Below, piece by piece: positions 45,361 through 55,107 of a DNA stretch of 64,000 bases. The notes below the pieces were generated by a model. It had not been told where the DNA came from and made no database searches. It was given only the letters and a program-made list of their open reading frames with translations. The translations under genes and the position numbers were made by a program. The stretch's first letter is position 1. Each line of letters opens with the position of its first letter. The stretch is from an uncultured Clostridia bacterium (GTDB lineage Bacteria; Bacillota; Clostridia; Oscillospirales; Ruminococcaceae), in contig CANQCK010000005.1 of assembly GCA_947589185.1 (NCBI GenBank), positions 1 through 64,000 of the forward strand, in the 5' to 3' direction.

Positions 45361-46926
45361 TTATTTAGCGTATTCAACTGCTCTGCTTTCACGAATAAGA
45401 TGAACTTTAATTTGTCCGGGGTAATCCAATTCGTTTTCGATTTTATTGACTATTTCGCGAGCAATTATAATCATTTTTTCATCGTTGATCTTTTCAGGCT
45501 GAACCATTATTCTTACCTCACGGCCTGCCTGAATAGCATATGATTTATCTACGCCGTCATATGATGAACATAACTCTTCAAGTTTCTCTAAACGTTTAAT
45601 GTAGTTTTCATAGTTTTCGCTTCTAGCAGCCGGTCTTGCAGCTGAGATAGCGTCAGCCGCCTGAACAAGTGCTGCAACAACAGTTCTTGTTTCAACGTCT
45701 CCGTGGTGGGCTTCAATAGCATGAATAATATCTGGATTTTCCTTGTATTTCTTACACACATCTACGCCTATCTGAACGTGTGAACCTTCAATTTCATAGC
45801 TGAGAGCCTTACCAATGTCGTGGAGAAGACCTGCTCTTCTTGCGAGGTTGGCGTCAACGCCAAGCTCTGAAGCCATCATACCTGCGAGATGTGAGACCTC
45901 AATTGAATGATTAAGAACATTCTGTCGATAGCTTGTTCTGTAATGGAGTCTTCCCAGAAGTTTAATTAACTCGTTGTTTATGCCGTGAACGTTAGTTTCA
46001 AGTATTGCACGTTCACCCTCTTGTTTGATTTTGTACTCTACTTCGCGTCTTGCCTTTTCAACAGCTTCTTCTATTCTGGTCGGATGTATACGACCGTCCT
46101 GAATGAGCTTTTCAAGTGCAATTCTTGCAATTTCACGTCTTACCTGATCAAAACAGGATAACGTAATTGCTTCAGGAGTATCATCGATAATTAAATCGAC
46201 GCCTGTCAGTGTTTCAATTGTTCTTATATTTCTTCCTTCACGGCCGATGATTCTTCCTTTCATCTCGTCGTTCGGAAGCGGAACTACCGATACCGCTGTT
46301 TCAGATACCTGATCAGCAGAGCATCTGGCAATTGCAAGTGAAATATATTGTCTTGCTTTATTTTCACATTCCTCTTTGATTTTAGCTTCGTATGCTTGAA
46401 TTTTAACAGCCTTTTCGTGTATCAGCTCATCTTCAAGACTAGACAAAAGATGTTCTTTTGCCTGTTCTTTTGTGAACTCGGAAATTTTCTCGAGCATATC
46501 AAGCTGACTCTTCTTGATTCTGTCTGATTCAGCTAATGTTTCGTCGGCTTTCTTAAGCTTTGACTGTAAAGTTTCCTCTTTCTTTTCAATGTTATCCAGC
46601 TTTCTGTCCATAGTCTCTTCTTTTTGCTGGATACGTCGCTCTTGTCTGGATACTTCATTGCGGCGGTCTTTAATTTCTTTTTCAGCTTCAAAGCGATGTT
46701 TATGTATCTCTTCTTTAGCTTCAATTAAAGTTTCTTTTTTAATGTTTTCCGCATTCTTTTTTGCTTCAGTAATAATGCGTTCTGCTTCTTTTTCAGCAGA
46801 GCCTATTTCGGCTTCCGCAGTACGCATTCTTGATTTTATACCTTGCTTAAACGCAATAAATCCGCATACAAGAGCACCAACTAAAAAAGCACCGCAACAC
46901 AATAGTATTATCAACCATGTGTCCAT
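45361..46926 (-). CDS. rny: Ribonuclease Y
   Basis: The 521-aa endoribonuclease has an N-terminal membrane helix (about 4-25) and a long coiled coil (about 35-180). A KH domain follows ([31 protein letters not shown] contains its [10 protein letters not shown] loop), then an HD domain with GLLHDIGKA. RNase Y starts mRNA decay at the inner membrane face in Firmicutes. Length and domain order are typical. The start follows AGGAGG on the minus strand. Transcription comes from a perfect promoter about 200 bases upstream. Confidence 0.97.
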   Translation of the reverse strand: MDTWLIILLCCGAFLVGALVCGFIAFKQGIKSRMRTAEAEIGSAEKEAERIITEAKKNAENIKKETLIEAKEEIHKHRFEAEKEIKDRRNEVSRQERRIQQKEETMDRKLDNIEKKEETLQSKLKKADETLAESDRIKKSQLDMLEKISEFTKEQAKEHLLSSLEDELIHEKAVKIQAYEAKIKEECENKARQYISLAIARCSADQVSETAVSVVPLPNDEMKGRIIGREGRNIRTIETLTGVDLIIDDTPEAITLSCFDQVRREIARIALEKLIQDGRIHPTRIEEAVEKARREVEYKIKQEGERAILETNVHGINNELIKLLGRLHYRTSYRQNVLNHSIEVSHLAGMMASELGVDANLARRAGLLHDIGKALSYEIEGSHVQIGVDVCKKYKENPDIIHAIEAHHGDVETRTVVAALVQAADAISAARPAARSENYENYIKRLEKLEELCSSYDGVDKSYAIQAGREVRIMVQPEKINDEKMIIIAREIVNKIENELDYPGQIKVHLIRESRAVEYAK

Positions 46927-47122
46927 TTAACAGCTTCCTCCTTCTATAAGTAATATTACTTAGGAAGGCATGCCCTATTCGCTTATTAAATTGTAAATTA
47001 ATTTTATAGTAACATTTACCTTCAAAAGTAAAGTGTAATAAAGTAATAATATCTATACGTCAATAAGGATTATTTCATTTGAAATCAGCCCTTGTTGTAT
47101 AAATACAATAATATACGCATTC

Positions 47123-47151
47123 ATTATACAATATTTTGTGTATTATGTCAA
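47123..47151 (-). promoter_or_regulatory. Consensus sigma-A promoter of rny
   Basis: On the minus strand TTGACA (47151-47146) and TATAAT (47128-47123) are spaced by exactly 17 bases. The leader of about 190 bases to ATG 46926 holds no other feature that I recognise. Confidence 0.85.
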
Positions 47152-47239
47152 GACTAAAAGGACAAATATTTATTAAGCGAAAAAATAAATTTTGATAATT
47201 TGTGTAGAAATTGAATAGAATTTATTGAAGTTAAATGTA

Positions 47240-47268
47240 TTGACTTTTATGACTATTAGTGTTAAACT
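47240..47268 (+). promoter_or_regulatory. Probable promoter of the T-box/thrS transcript
   Basis: TTGACT (47240-47245), 17 bases, then TAAACT (47263-47268), a weaker -10 box. It sits just upstream of the T-box leader. Confidence 0.5.
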
Positions 47269-47284
47269 ATTAATGTGTTAATAT

Positions 47285-47515
47285 TAAATGCAATGATAAG
47301 GAAGCTGAATTTCAAAATCATATTCTAAAGAGAATTTCGTCAAGGCTGAAAACGAAATGGATGTGTGATTTTCAGACACCGCCTTTGAGCATCGTTTAAT
47401 AAGCGACGTAAGCCTGCGTTAGAGGCGTTAATGAGTTACAGTCCAGGCTGTGAGAAATTGGGTGGAACCACGATTTATCGTCCCAAGGGGTTATCCTTGG
47501 GACTTTTGTTTTTCT
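47285..47515 (+). promoter_or_regulatory. T-box riboswitch, threonyl-tRNA sensing
   Basis: The conserved T-box word GGGTGGAACCACG occurs at 47460-47472, followed by the terminator hairpin GTCCCAAGG/CCTTGGGAC (47480-47503) and a T-run. The region before it fits Stem I and the linker. A Thr codon in the specifier loop is expected; ACC in CAGACACCGCC (47376-47381) is a candidate, though I could not fold the stem. Uncharged tRNA-Thr should relieve termination. The regulated genes are the small membrane protein and thrS. Confidence 0.9.
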
Positions 47516-47532
47516 ATTAAGGAGGACGCTCT

Positions 47533-47862
47533 ATGAATTTAAAGAAAAAAGGAGCATTTATAACTTTTTTTGCGTCGATTGCTGCTGAGATTGCAATTAT
47601 GGTAATGTTTTTACTTGCAGTCAATCACAAAATGATTATGTATGTTGCACTTCTTTTGTCGATAATGCTCTTTGTTTTTGTTTATTGGTCTAACACAGCG
47701 TTCAACGAGTTGAGCGTCAATAAAGAAGGCGAGAGTATTTTCTCAAAACGAACAAGAATTGTTTTTAATATAGTAAGTGCAATTTTCAGTATAGCTCTTT
47801 TGGTCGTTGGAGCTCTTGTATTTTTGGATTATTACTATTATCCCATTTTCAGTAAGCGATAA
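47533..47862 (+). CDS. Small four-helix membrane protein under T-box control
   Basis: The 109-aa protein has about four hydrophobic segments: 8-28, 34-52, a charged loop (NELSVNKEGESIFSKRTR), then 75-100. AAGGAGG precedes ATG 47533. It lies between the T-box terminator and thrS, 34 bases before the latter, so it should rise when threonyl-tRNA runs short. I do not recognise a family. It could be a threonine-related transporter subunit, but it is very small; the position is the only functional hint. Confidence 0.75.
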   Translation: MNLKKKGAFITFFASIAAEIAIMVMFLLAVNHKMIMYVALLLSIMLFVFVYWSNTAFNELSVNKEGESIFSKRTRIVFNIVSAIFSIALLVVGALVFLDYYYYPIFSKR

Positions 47863-47896
47863 AAATTGATTTATATTAATAGAGAGGAAGAAAAAT

Positions 47897-49807
47897 ATGA
47901 TTAAGTTAACATTAAAGGACGGAAGCGTTAAAGAGGTCGAAAGCGGTATTTCGGCTGCCGAGATCATTAAAGGTATCGGAATGGGTCTTTATAAGGCAGC
48001 TTGCTCAGTCAAAATCAACGGTGAAGTCAAGGACATCAGAACTATTATTAATGACGACTGCGAATTTGAGGTTCTGACCTTTGACGACCCAGACGGAAAG
48101 AAAACTTTCTGGCATACGGCATCTCATATTCTTGCACAGGCTGTTAAACGTCTTTATCCTGAAACTCTGCTTGCAATAGGACCTGCTATCGATAACGGTT
48201 TCTATTATGATTTTGACAGGGAGACGCCTTTTACAACTGAGGAACTTGAAAAAATTGAGGCAGAAATGAAAAAAATCGTTAAGGAGGGTCTTGAGCTTGA
48301 ACAGTTTGAGCTTCCTCCTGATGAGGCTATAAAATATCTTGAAGACAAAGGCGAAATATATAAAGTCGAATTATGTCAGGAACATTCAGACAAGGGCGAG
48401 CCGATTTCTTTTTACAAGCAGGGAGAGTTCACTGACCTTTGTGCAGGTCCTCACCTTATGACGACAGCTCCTGTCAAAGCGTTTAAACTGACCTCTTGTA
48501 CAGGTGCATATTGGCGGGGCAGCGAAAAGAACAAGATGCTTTCAAGAATTTATGCAACGGCATTTCCTAAAGCAAGCGAGCTTCAGGAATATCTCGACCG
48601 TCTTGAGGAAGCTAAAAAGAGAGATCACAGAAAGCTGGGAAAAGAACTGGGACTTTTCGCTCTTATGGACGAGGGTCCGGGATTTCCGTTTTTCCTGCCA
48701 AAGGGAATGATTTTAAAGAATACGCTTATTGATTACTGGAGAGAGGTTCACACAAGAGCAGGGTATCAGGAAATTTCTACTCCGATGATGATGAACAGGG
48801 CTTTATGGGAGCGTTCGGGACACTGGGATCACTACAAGGATAATATGTATACCACCGTGATTGATGAGACCGATTTTGCGATAAAACCTATGAACTGTCC
48901 CGGAGGACTTCTGGTTTATAAAACTCAGCTTCATTCGTACCGTGACCTGCCTTTGAGATTGGGAGAATTGGGTCTTGTTCACCGTCACGAGCTTTCGGGA
49001 GCATTGCACGGACTTATGAGAGTGCGTTGTTTTACTCAGGACGACGCTCATATCTTTATGACAAAGGAACAGATAAAGGACGAGATAAAGGGTGTAGTTG
49101 CACTTATCGACGAGGTTTACAGTCTGTTTGGGTTTAAGTATCATGTAGAGCTTTCAACCCGTCCTGAGGATAGTATGGGAAGTGATGAGGATTGGGAGAT
49201 CGCTACTAACTCCCTTAAAGACGCACTTGAAGAAATAGGTCTTGACTTTGTTATAAACGAGGGAGACGGAGCCTTCTACGGACCTAAGATAGACTTCCAT
49301 TTAGAGGATTCGCTGGGAAGAACATGGCAGTGCGGAACTATTCAGCTTGACTTCCAGCTTCCTGAGAGATTTGAGCTTGAATATACAGGCGCTGACGGAG
49401 ATAAGCACCGTCCGGTAATGATACACCGAGTTGTGTTCGGAAGTATAGAAAGATTTATAGGAATTTTGATTGAACACTTTGCCGGAGCATTTCCGCTTTG
49501 GCTTGCACCTGAACAGGTTAAAATCATTCCTGTGTCGGATAAGCAGCTTAATTATGCTGAGAATTTGCTGTCAAAGCTACAAGCCGCTCATATCAGGGCT
49601 TCAATAGACGACAGAAGTGAGAAGATGGGATATAAGATCCGTCAGGCTCAGCTTGAGAAAATTCCGTATATGCTTGTTGTCGGCGATAAGGAGATGGAGG
49701 ACGGTACTGTGTCTGTTCGTTCCAGAAAAGACGGCGATGTTGGAAAAATGCCTATAGATGATATTGTTTCAAAGCTGATAACAGAAATTGAATCAAAGGC
49801 AAGATGA
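47897..49807 (+). CDS. thrS: Threonyl-tRNA synthetase
   Basis: The 636-aa enzyme has all expected parts: an N-terminal TGS domain (1-62), the editing/SAD domain with HTASHILAQAVKRLYP (HxxxH) and a later Cys-His pair in TDLCAGPHL, the class II catalytic core (MNCPGG, LRLGELGLVHRHE, VRCFTQDDAHIF, CGTIQLDFQLPERF), and the anticodon-binding domain (WLAPEQVKIIPVSDKQ). It charges tRNA-Thr. GAGAGGAAG precedes the start. Control by the upstream T-box is clear. A terminator follows. Confidence 0.97.
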   Translation: MIKLTLKDGSVKEVESGISAAEIIKGIGMGLYKAACSVKINGEVKDIRTIINDDCEFEVLTFDDPDGKKTFWHTASHILAQAVKRLYPETLLAIGPAIDNGFYYDFDRETPFTTEELEKIEAEMKKIVKEGLELEQFELPPDEAIKYLEDKGEIYKVELCQEHSDKGEPISFYKQGEFTDLCAGPHLMTTAPVKAFKLTSCTGAYWRGSEKNKMLSRIYATAFPKASELQEYLDRLEEAKKRDHRKLGKELGLFALMDEGPGFPFFLPKGMILKNTLIDYWREVHTRAGYQEISTPMMMNRALWERSGHWDHYKDNMYTTVIDETDFAIKPMNCPGGLLVYKTQLHSYRDLPLRLGELGLVHRHELSGALHGLMRVRCFTQDDAHIFMTKEQIKDEIKGVVALIDEVYSLFGFKYHVELSTRPEDSMGSDEDWEIATNSLKDALEEIGLDFVINEGDGAFYGPKIDFHLEDSLGRTWQCGTIQLDFQLPERFELEYTGADGDKHRPVMIHRVVFGSIERFIGILIEHFAGAFPLWLAPEQVKIIPVSDKQLNYAENLLSKLQAAHIRASIDDRSEKMGYKIRQAQLEKIPYMLVVGDKEMEDGTVSVRSRKDGDVGKMPIDDIVSKLITEIESKAR

Positions 49808-49822
49808 TTTTATGTAAATTAA

Positions 49823-49858
49823 AAGAGCAGTCTGAATTTCAGATTGCTCTTATTTTTA
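49823..49858 (+). terminator. Rho-independent terminator after thrS
   Basis: AAGAGCAGTCTGAA and TTCAGATTGCTCTT form a near-perfect stem, followed by ATTTTTA. Confidence 0.85.
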
Positions 49859-49859
49859 T

Positions 49860-50112
49860 AAGCAGATAAATTGAATATATGATACTTTATCAATAAATTC
49901 ATTAGCTTATATGAATTATTGTCAGTTTTATAATTTAAAACACTTAATAAATTGTGAATAAGATTTGTTTTTGAAGTTAGAATAGATAAATTTATAAATT
50001 ATTTATTAATTTGGGGGCATATTACACAAAGAAACAATTATATATTTGTATAAAGTGAACAGTTTGTGTTAAATTGCACAAAAAAAGAATATTATTAAAA
50101 TAAGTAAAAACC
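49860..50112. other. AT-rich intergenic region
   Basis: No gene or clear structure is visible between the thrS terminator and the operon promoter. Confidence 0.5.
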
Positions 50113-50141
50113 TTGACAAACAGTAGTAATATTGCTATAAT
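50113..50141 (+). promoter_or_regulatory. Consensus sigma-A promoter of the large ABC operon
   Basis: TTGACA (50113-50118) and TATAAT (50136-50141) are spaced by 17 bases. The leader of about 180 bases before ATG 50322 contains AGCATA...TGTATGCT (50287-50310), a small inverted repeat. No terminator was seen before 63744, so this may drive the whole operon. Confidence 0.85.
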
Positions 50142-50321
50142 TATAACTAGAAAATTATATCTATTTTGAGCAAAATCACAATAACATACATGAGAAAATG
50201 TGTTTTTACAGCATCTTTGAGACGATTTTCTCTAAATGTGGTACATATTTTGTTGAAAATATACAATATGTGCAAAATGCACAAAAAGCATATTAATTAT
50301 AATGTATGCTGGAGAGAAGTT

Positions 50322-51002
50322 ATGGGCACTATTCTTTCTACAAAAGACGTTTGTCGGGACTTCACGACAGGAAATAATATTGTTGTAAATGCGTTGAAGA
50401 ATATCAGCATTGATATTGAAGAAGGCAAACTTACGGTTTTGAGGGGACCTTCAGGAAGCGGCAAGACAACGCTTATTAACATTCTGGGTGCACTTGATAA
50501 GCCTTCAAGCGGCGAGGTTTGGTTCGATGGCAAGGATATTACAGAGCTGTCTGAAAAGAAGCGGGATAAACTAAGGCGATATGATATGGCATTTGTTTTC
50601 CAGTCGATCGCTCTTATGTCGAGTATGACTGCGTATGAAAATGTTGAGTTCGGACTTAGGCTTGCAGATGTTCCCTTTTCTGAACGTGACAAGCGTACCC
50701 GTGAGGTTATGAAAAATGTCAATCTCGAAAAGCGTATGTTCCACCGTCCTGGGGAAATGTCAGGAGGAGAGCAGCAGAGAACGGCTATTGCAAGGGCGAT
50801 TGCTCACAAGCCGAAAATAGTTTTTGCTGATGAGCCTACCGCCGAGCTTGATTCAACGACCTCTTTGCATATAGTAAAGCTGTTTAAAGAGCTTGTAGAA
50901 AAAGAGGGTATGACAATAGTTATGACCACTCACGACCCGAGTATGATGGAGGTCGCAGACAGGGTTTATACATTAGAGGACGGTGAGATTGTTGGCAGAT
51001 GA
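50322..51002 (+). CDS. MacB/LolD-type ABC ATPase 1
   Basis: ATG 50322 follows GGAGAG; the track start at 50166 adds 52 residues with no homology. The 226-aa product is a bare ABC ATPase: Walker A GPSGSGKTT, Q-loop VFQSIALMSSMT, signature MSGGEQQR, Walker B IVFADEPTAELD, H-loop TTHDPSM. Size and motifs fit the MacB/LolD class, which normally pairs with FtsX-like permeases; none is encoded nearby. The signature begins with Met, not Leu, a mild change. It overlaps the next ATPase gene by 20 bases. The two may form a heterodimer. Confidence 0.85.
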   Translation: MGTILSTKDVCRDFTTGNNIVVNALKNISIDIEEGKLTVLRGPSGSGKTTLINILGALDKPSSGEVWFDGKDITELSEKKRDKLRRYDMAFVFQSIALMSSMTAYENVEFGLRLADVPFSERDKRTREVMKNVNLEKRMFHRPGEMSGGEQQRTAIARAIAHKPKIVFADEPTAELDSTTSLHIVKLFKELVEKEGMTIVMTTHDPSMMEVADRVYTLEDGEIVGR

Positions 51003-52032
51003 TTTCACTTTGAATGGTACAGCTGACAATGTTGACAAGGATTTTGATAAGCAAACAGAAGTTGAAAATCCTGTTGATTTGCCGGAGAACAATTTATCCG
51101 ATGATGAAACAGTACCATCCGAAAATGATAAATATATGATAAGATGTGAAAATCTGGTTAAAATTTATAAGACGTCGGAAGTTGAGGTCGTTGCTCTTCA
51201 GGGGCTGGATCTGGATGTTGAAAAGGGCGAGCTTGTAGGAATTGTAGGAAATTCGGGAAGCGGAAAGTCAACGCTTTTGAATATGCTGGGCGGACTTGAT
51301 AAGCCGTCTGCGGGAAAGCTGATAGTTGACGGGAAGAATCTTCTTAAGTTTTCGGATAAGGATTATATGAACTACAAGCGAAATACTGTCGGATTTGTAT
51401 GGCAGAACAATGCGAGAAATCTTATTCCGTATCTTACGGCACTTCAAAATGTTGAGATGCCGATGCTTTTAAAAGGTTCTAAAAAGAGACGGGAAAGGGC
51501 TTTGGAACTTTTAGACAAGGTCGGTCTTTCACACAGGGTCAATTCAAAGCTTGATCAGCTTTCGGGCGGTGAACAGCAGAGAGTTGCAATTGCGATAGCT
51601 CTTGCAAACGATCCTAAGCTGATTCTCGCTGACGAGCCTACGGGTGCAGTTGATACAAAGACGTCGGAAATGATTTTGAATATCTTTAAAAATCTGAATA
51701 AAACTGAGGGCATTACAATAGTTATAGTTACCCACGATTTAAAGCTGGCTAAACATATAGACCGTGTGGTTGCTATAAGAGACGGCAGGACCAGTTCTGA
51801 GATTATACGTAAAAGGTCTATGGCGGAAGAGCTAGGTGAGCTTGGCGATATTGTCAATGCTGATGAGGATCCTGAAGATTCGCATGAAGAGCTTATCGTT
51901 CTTGACAGAAGCGGAAGACTTCAGATACCAAAAGACTATATCAAGGCACTTGGCATAAAGGGCGGAGATAAGGTCAAGGCAGAGCTTGATGAGAAAACGG
52001 GTAAAATTGAGATTTTCAAATCGGGCAATTAA
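50983..52032 (+). CDS. MacB/LolD-type ABC ATPase 2 with AbrB-like C-terminal domain
   Basis: The start is GTG 50983, with TTG 50989 or 50992 as alternatives after AGAGGA. The 349-aa protein has an acidic N-terminal extension (about 1-45), then an ABC ATPase with GNSGSGKST, VWQNNARNL, LSGGEQQR, LILADEPTGAVD and VTHDLKL. The last 48 residues (LDRSGRLQIPKDYIKALGI, then GDKVKAELD) match the SpoVT/AbrB swapped-hairpin fold, usually a DNA-binding or dimerising domain of transition regulators and antitoxins. Such a tail on an ATPase is unusual; it may dimerise the complex or bind DNA. Its gene overlaps ATPase 1, supporting a heteromeric complex. Confidence 0.8.
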   Translation: MRLLADDFTLNGTADNVDKDFDKQTEVENPVDLPENNLSDDETVPSENDKYMIRCENLVKIYKTSEVEVVALQGLDLDVEKGELVGIVGNSGSGKSTLLNMLGGLDKPSAGKLIVDGKNLLKFSDKDYMNYKRNTVGFVWQNNARNLIPYLTALQNVEMPMLLKGSKKRRERALELLDKVGLSHRVNSKLDQLSGGEQQRVAIAIALANDPKLILADEPTGAVDTKTSEMILNIFKNLNKTEGITIVIVTHDLKLAKHIDRVVAIRDGRTSSEIIRKRSMAEELGELGDIVNADEDPEDSHEELIVLDRSGRLQIPKDYIKALGIKGGDKVKAELDEKTGKIEIFKSGN

Positions 52033-52133
52033 CTTTCTTTATTAATCCTATGGTGAATATATCAGAGGTTTTTATTGAGTCGTAGCTTGACTTAAACCAA
52101 AAGCAGAATTTATTTTAGAAAGGTGGATTTATA

Positions 52134-55091
52134 GTGAAGAAAAAATTGTTCAAGCGTACGCTTTCTTTTGTGTTGGCACTTTCTATGACAGCAGCATTCG
52201 TTCCTTCTGCAATGGCGGATGACGCTGCAAATTCTAATGCTGATACAAGTGTACAGACAACTTCTAATGAAGATATTGAACTTGCGTCAGCATCTTCAGG
52301 CGATACTATTTCTTACACTGAGTACCGTGAACAATATGCTGAAGCAGAAAGACCTGCTGTTTCAGATAATGAAGGGTACATCTACGGGGGAAATCAAACA
52401 AAATTTGAAGCCGGTAACGGAGCAAAGATTTCTCGGAAAACTGTTGACGGAAGAAATGCTCTTGAATGGGCTAATCAGGAGGGAAAGGTTTCTTTTCCTA
52501 TTAAAGTTGACAAAACCGGCGTTTATAACATAAAGATAGTTTATGAAATTCTTGCAGGAGGAGCAACTGAGGTTGAGTTTGATCTTAAAATAGACGGCAA
52601 AACTCCTTATGATACTGCTTCGAGAATTACTCTGGATAAAAGATGGGTAAATAAAAATGAGATACAGCAGGACTATCACGGTAATGATATAAGACCGGGA
52701 CAGGTTGAACAGGTATGCTGGCAGGAAAGGTACTTTGCAGATATAGACGGACTTTATGATGATCCTCTTTGGTTCTATCTTGAACAGGGTAAGCACACTG
52801 TTACTATAGAATCAACAAAAGCTATGTTTGCAATTGAGAGTATGAAACTGTATCAGCAGGCAGAACCTGACGCTTATCAGGCACCGTCTGAATCAGAGCT
52901 TTCTCAAAATAAAGACGCTGATATTATTAAGCTTGAGGGTGAAGAGGCAGCATATAAAACAGACAGAGTTTTATATCCTACCAGTGATAAGGATTCTTAT
53001 CTGACATCTCCTTCAGACCCGAACAAAACAAAGTATAATACTATCGGCTCTGCAAACTGGACGCAAGCTACGCAGGCAATTACCTGGAAGGTAAATGTTA
53101 AAACCTCAGGTTATTATAAAATCGGAATAAGAGGCAGACAAAACCAGATGAGAGGATTCTATTCAAACAGAAGAATTCTCATAGACGGAGTTGTTCCTAA
53201 TGCTGAATCAAATCAGGTTAAGTTTTATTACAATACTGAATGGGTTGTAACAACTCCGAAAGACGCTGACGGAAACATTATTTACTACTACCTAGAAGCC
53301 GGAGAGCATGAGTTCACAATGGAAGCTGTTCCGGGTGAGATCGGCGAGGTTATGTCAGAGCTTGACGATGTAGTTTATGAAACGACAAGCTATTACAGAA
53401 GAATAAGACAGATAACAGGACCTGATCCTGACGAGTATAACAACTATATGATAGATGTTGCTATTCCGTCTATCGTTCCTGATTTCAAAAAGCTGGCTAA
53501 TACGTTAAGAGATACAAAGGCATATATCGAAGGCTTGACAGGTACTGCCGGAACAGAAGCAGTTACGCTTGAGAAAATGGCGTTGGTTCTTGACCAGTGT
53601 ATAGAAAGACCTGATGATATTCCGTCGCTTCTTTCGCAGATAAAGGATAACATCACGTCAGTTTCATCGTGGGTCAGAGAATACAGAGGTCAGCCGCTTG
53701 AGGTCGATATGATTGAGTTTGCTCCAGCAGGAAAGGATTTCACTTCTGCTAAAAAGACTTTCTTCGGAGGACTTAAGTTCGGATTCGATGCATTTATAGG
53801 CTCGTTCTTCTCAGACTATAACTCACTTTCTAAAGAGAGTGAGGACAGCATTACTGTCTGGGTTTCGCTTGGACGTGACCAGGCACAGGTCGTAAACCAG
53901 ATGGTTGACAGCGACTTCAATCCTAATTCGGACACAAAGGTTTCAATCAACCTTGTACAAGGAGGAGTTGTTGAGGCAACACTTGCAGGAAAGGGTCCGG
54001 ATGCGGTATTGTTCCTCGGCGGAGACTTCCCGATACAGCTTGCTGCAAGAGGGGTTTTGACCGACTTAACTAAGTTTGATGATTATGATGAAGTTATGAC
54101 GCGTTTCCAACCTGACGCATCTACATTATATAAATATAGTAAAGGAGTTTACGGACTTCCTATAAGCCAGCTTGTTCCTATGATGTTCTATCGTACAGAC
54201 ATTCTGGCAGAGCAGGGAATTAACCCTGAACGTGATTTGCAGACGTGGGATCAGCTGATTTCAATACTTCCTCAGCTTCAGAGAAACTATATGGAGGTAG
54301 GATTGATACTTCCGATCGCACAGAACTTAGGTAACGGTATTACTACCGTATCTACAACTACCGAGTGCGGAAGCACATTCGCATCGCTGATTTTACAGCA
54401 GGGCTTGAACTACTATACTGAGGACGAGACAAAGACTACGTTCGATACTCAGGAAGCAGTTTCTGCATTTGAAAAGTGGACGAAGTTCTATACTACATAC
54501 AGCTTTGACCAGACTTATGACGCATTCTCGAGATTCAGAACGGGAGATATGCCGATTTTGATTAAGGAATACAACTTCTACAATCAGTTGGCTGTTGCGG
54601 CTCCTGAAATCAAGGGTTGCTGGAACTTTAAACAGATCCCTGGAACAGTTCAGGAGGATGGCTCGATAAGCCACGCTTCAAACTCTTCGGGAACTTGCGG
54701 AGTTATCTTCAAGAAGTGCAAGAACCAAGAGGCTGCATGGAATTTCTTAAAGTGGTTTACTTCTACCGAATCGCAGGTTGAATATGCAAATGATATTGAA
54801 GCTATTATGGGTACAATGGGTAGATTTGATACTGCCAACCTTGAGGCATTAGATGGAGAGTCATGGTCTACCACCGAAGTTTCAAAGATCAAGTCTCAAT
54901 TTGCAGAACAGGTTGAAATTCCGGTTATACCGGCTTCATATGCGGTTACAAGAAACGTAATGAACGCATTCAGAGAAACTGTAAACAACGCGTCTAATCC
55001 AAGAGATACGTTAATGTGGTACAACAAGGATATTAATGCCGAGATTACTCGTAAGCTTAAAGACCTTAGTATGTACAACTATGATGAATAG
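52134..55091 (+). CDS. Large extracellular solute-binding protein with two N-terminal carbohydrate-binding-like domains
   Basis: GTG 52134 follows AAAGGTGG. A cleavable signal peptide (1-28, ending SAMADD) has no lipobox cysteine. Two beta-sandwich domains of a carbohydrate-binding kind follow, at about 90-240 (WANQEGKVSFPIKVDKTGVYNIKI) and 270-430 (ITWKVNVKTSGYYKIGI). A helical linker (about 440-530) leads to a family 1 solute-binding domain (about 545-970; VWVSLGRDQAQVVNQMVDSDF, GPDAVLFLGGDFPIQLAARGVL, YGLPISQLVPMMFYRTDIL). At 985 aa it is about twice the usual length. It should capture a glycan for the downstream permeases. How it stays on the cell without a lipid anchor is unclear. Confidence 0.85.
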   Translation: MKKKLFKRTLSFVLALSMTAAFVPSAMADDAANSNADTSVQTTSNEDIELASASSGDTISYTEYREQYAEAERPAVSDNEGYIYGGNQTKFEAGNGAKISRKTVDGRNALEWANQEGKVSFPIKVDKTGVYNIKIVYEILAGGATEVEFDLKIDGKTPYDTASRITLDKRWVNKNEIQQDYHGNDIRPGQVEQVCWQERYFADIDGLYDDPLWFYLEQGKHTVTIESTKAMFAIESMKLYQQAEPDAYQAPSESELSQNKDADIIKLEGEEAAYKTDRVLYPTSDKDSYLTSPSDPNKTKYNTIGSANWTQATQAITWKVNVKTSGYYKIGIRGRQNQMRGFYSNRRILIDGVVPNAESNQVKFYYNTEWVVTTPKDADGNIIYYYLEAGEHEFTMEAVPGEIGEVMSELDDVVYETTSYYRRIRQITGPDPDEYNNYMIDVAIPSIVPDFKKLANTLRDTKAYIEGLTGTAGTEAVTLEKMALVLDQCIERPDDIPSLLSQIKDNITSVSSWVREYRGQPLEVDMIEFAPAGKDFTSAKKTFFGGLKFGFDAFIGSFFSDYNSLSKESEDSITVWVSLGRDQAQVVNQMVDSDFNPNSDTKVSINLVQGGVVEATLAGKGPDAVLFLGGDFPIQLAARGVLTDLTKFDDYDEVMTRFQPDASTLYKYSKGVYGLPISQLVPMMFYRTDILAEQGINPERDLQTWDQLISILPQLQRNYMEVGLILPIAQNLGNGITTVSTTTECGSTFASLILQQGLNYYTEDETKTTFDTQEAVSAFEKWTKFYTTYSFDQTYDAFSRFRTGDMPILIKEYNFYNQLAVAAPEIKGCWNFKQIPGTVQEDGSISHASNSSGTCGVIFKKCKNQEAAWNFLKWFTSTESQVEYANDIEAIMGTMGRFDTANLEALDGESWSTTEVSKIKSQFAEQVEIPVIPASYAVTRNVMNAFRETVNNASNPRDTLMWYNKDINAEITRKLKDLSMYNYDE

Positions 55092-55107
55092 GAGGGAGTA
55101 ATTAATA

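Noticed and set aside
46514-46930. 138-aa ORF antisense to rny
   Set aside because: It mirrors the coiled-coil region of RNase Y; low-complexity coding DNA commonly opens the opposite strand.
50166-50321. TTG-initiated extension of ABC ATPase 1
   Set aside because: No homology and no ribosome site; ATG 50322 begins the conserved ATPase fold. The stretch is the operon leader.
52033-52133. Internal promoter before the solute-binding protein (TTGACT near 52088)
   Set aside because: No acceptable -10 box lies at the right distance, so it is not reported as a promoter.
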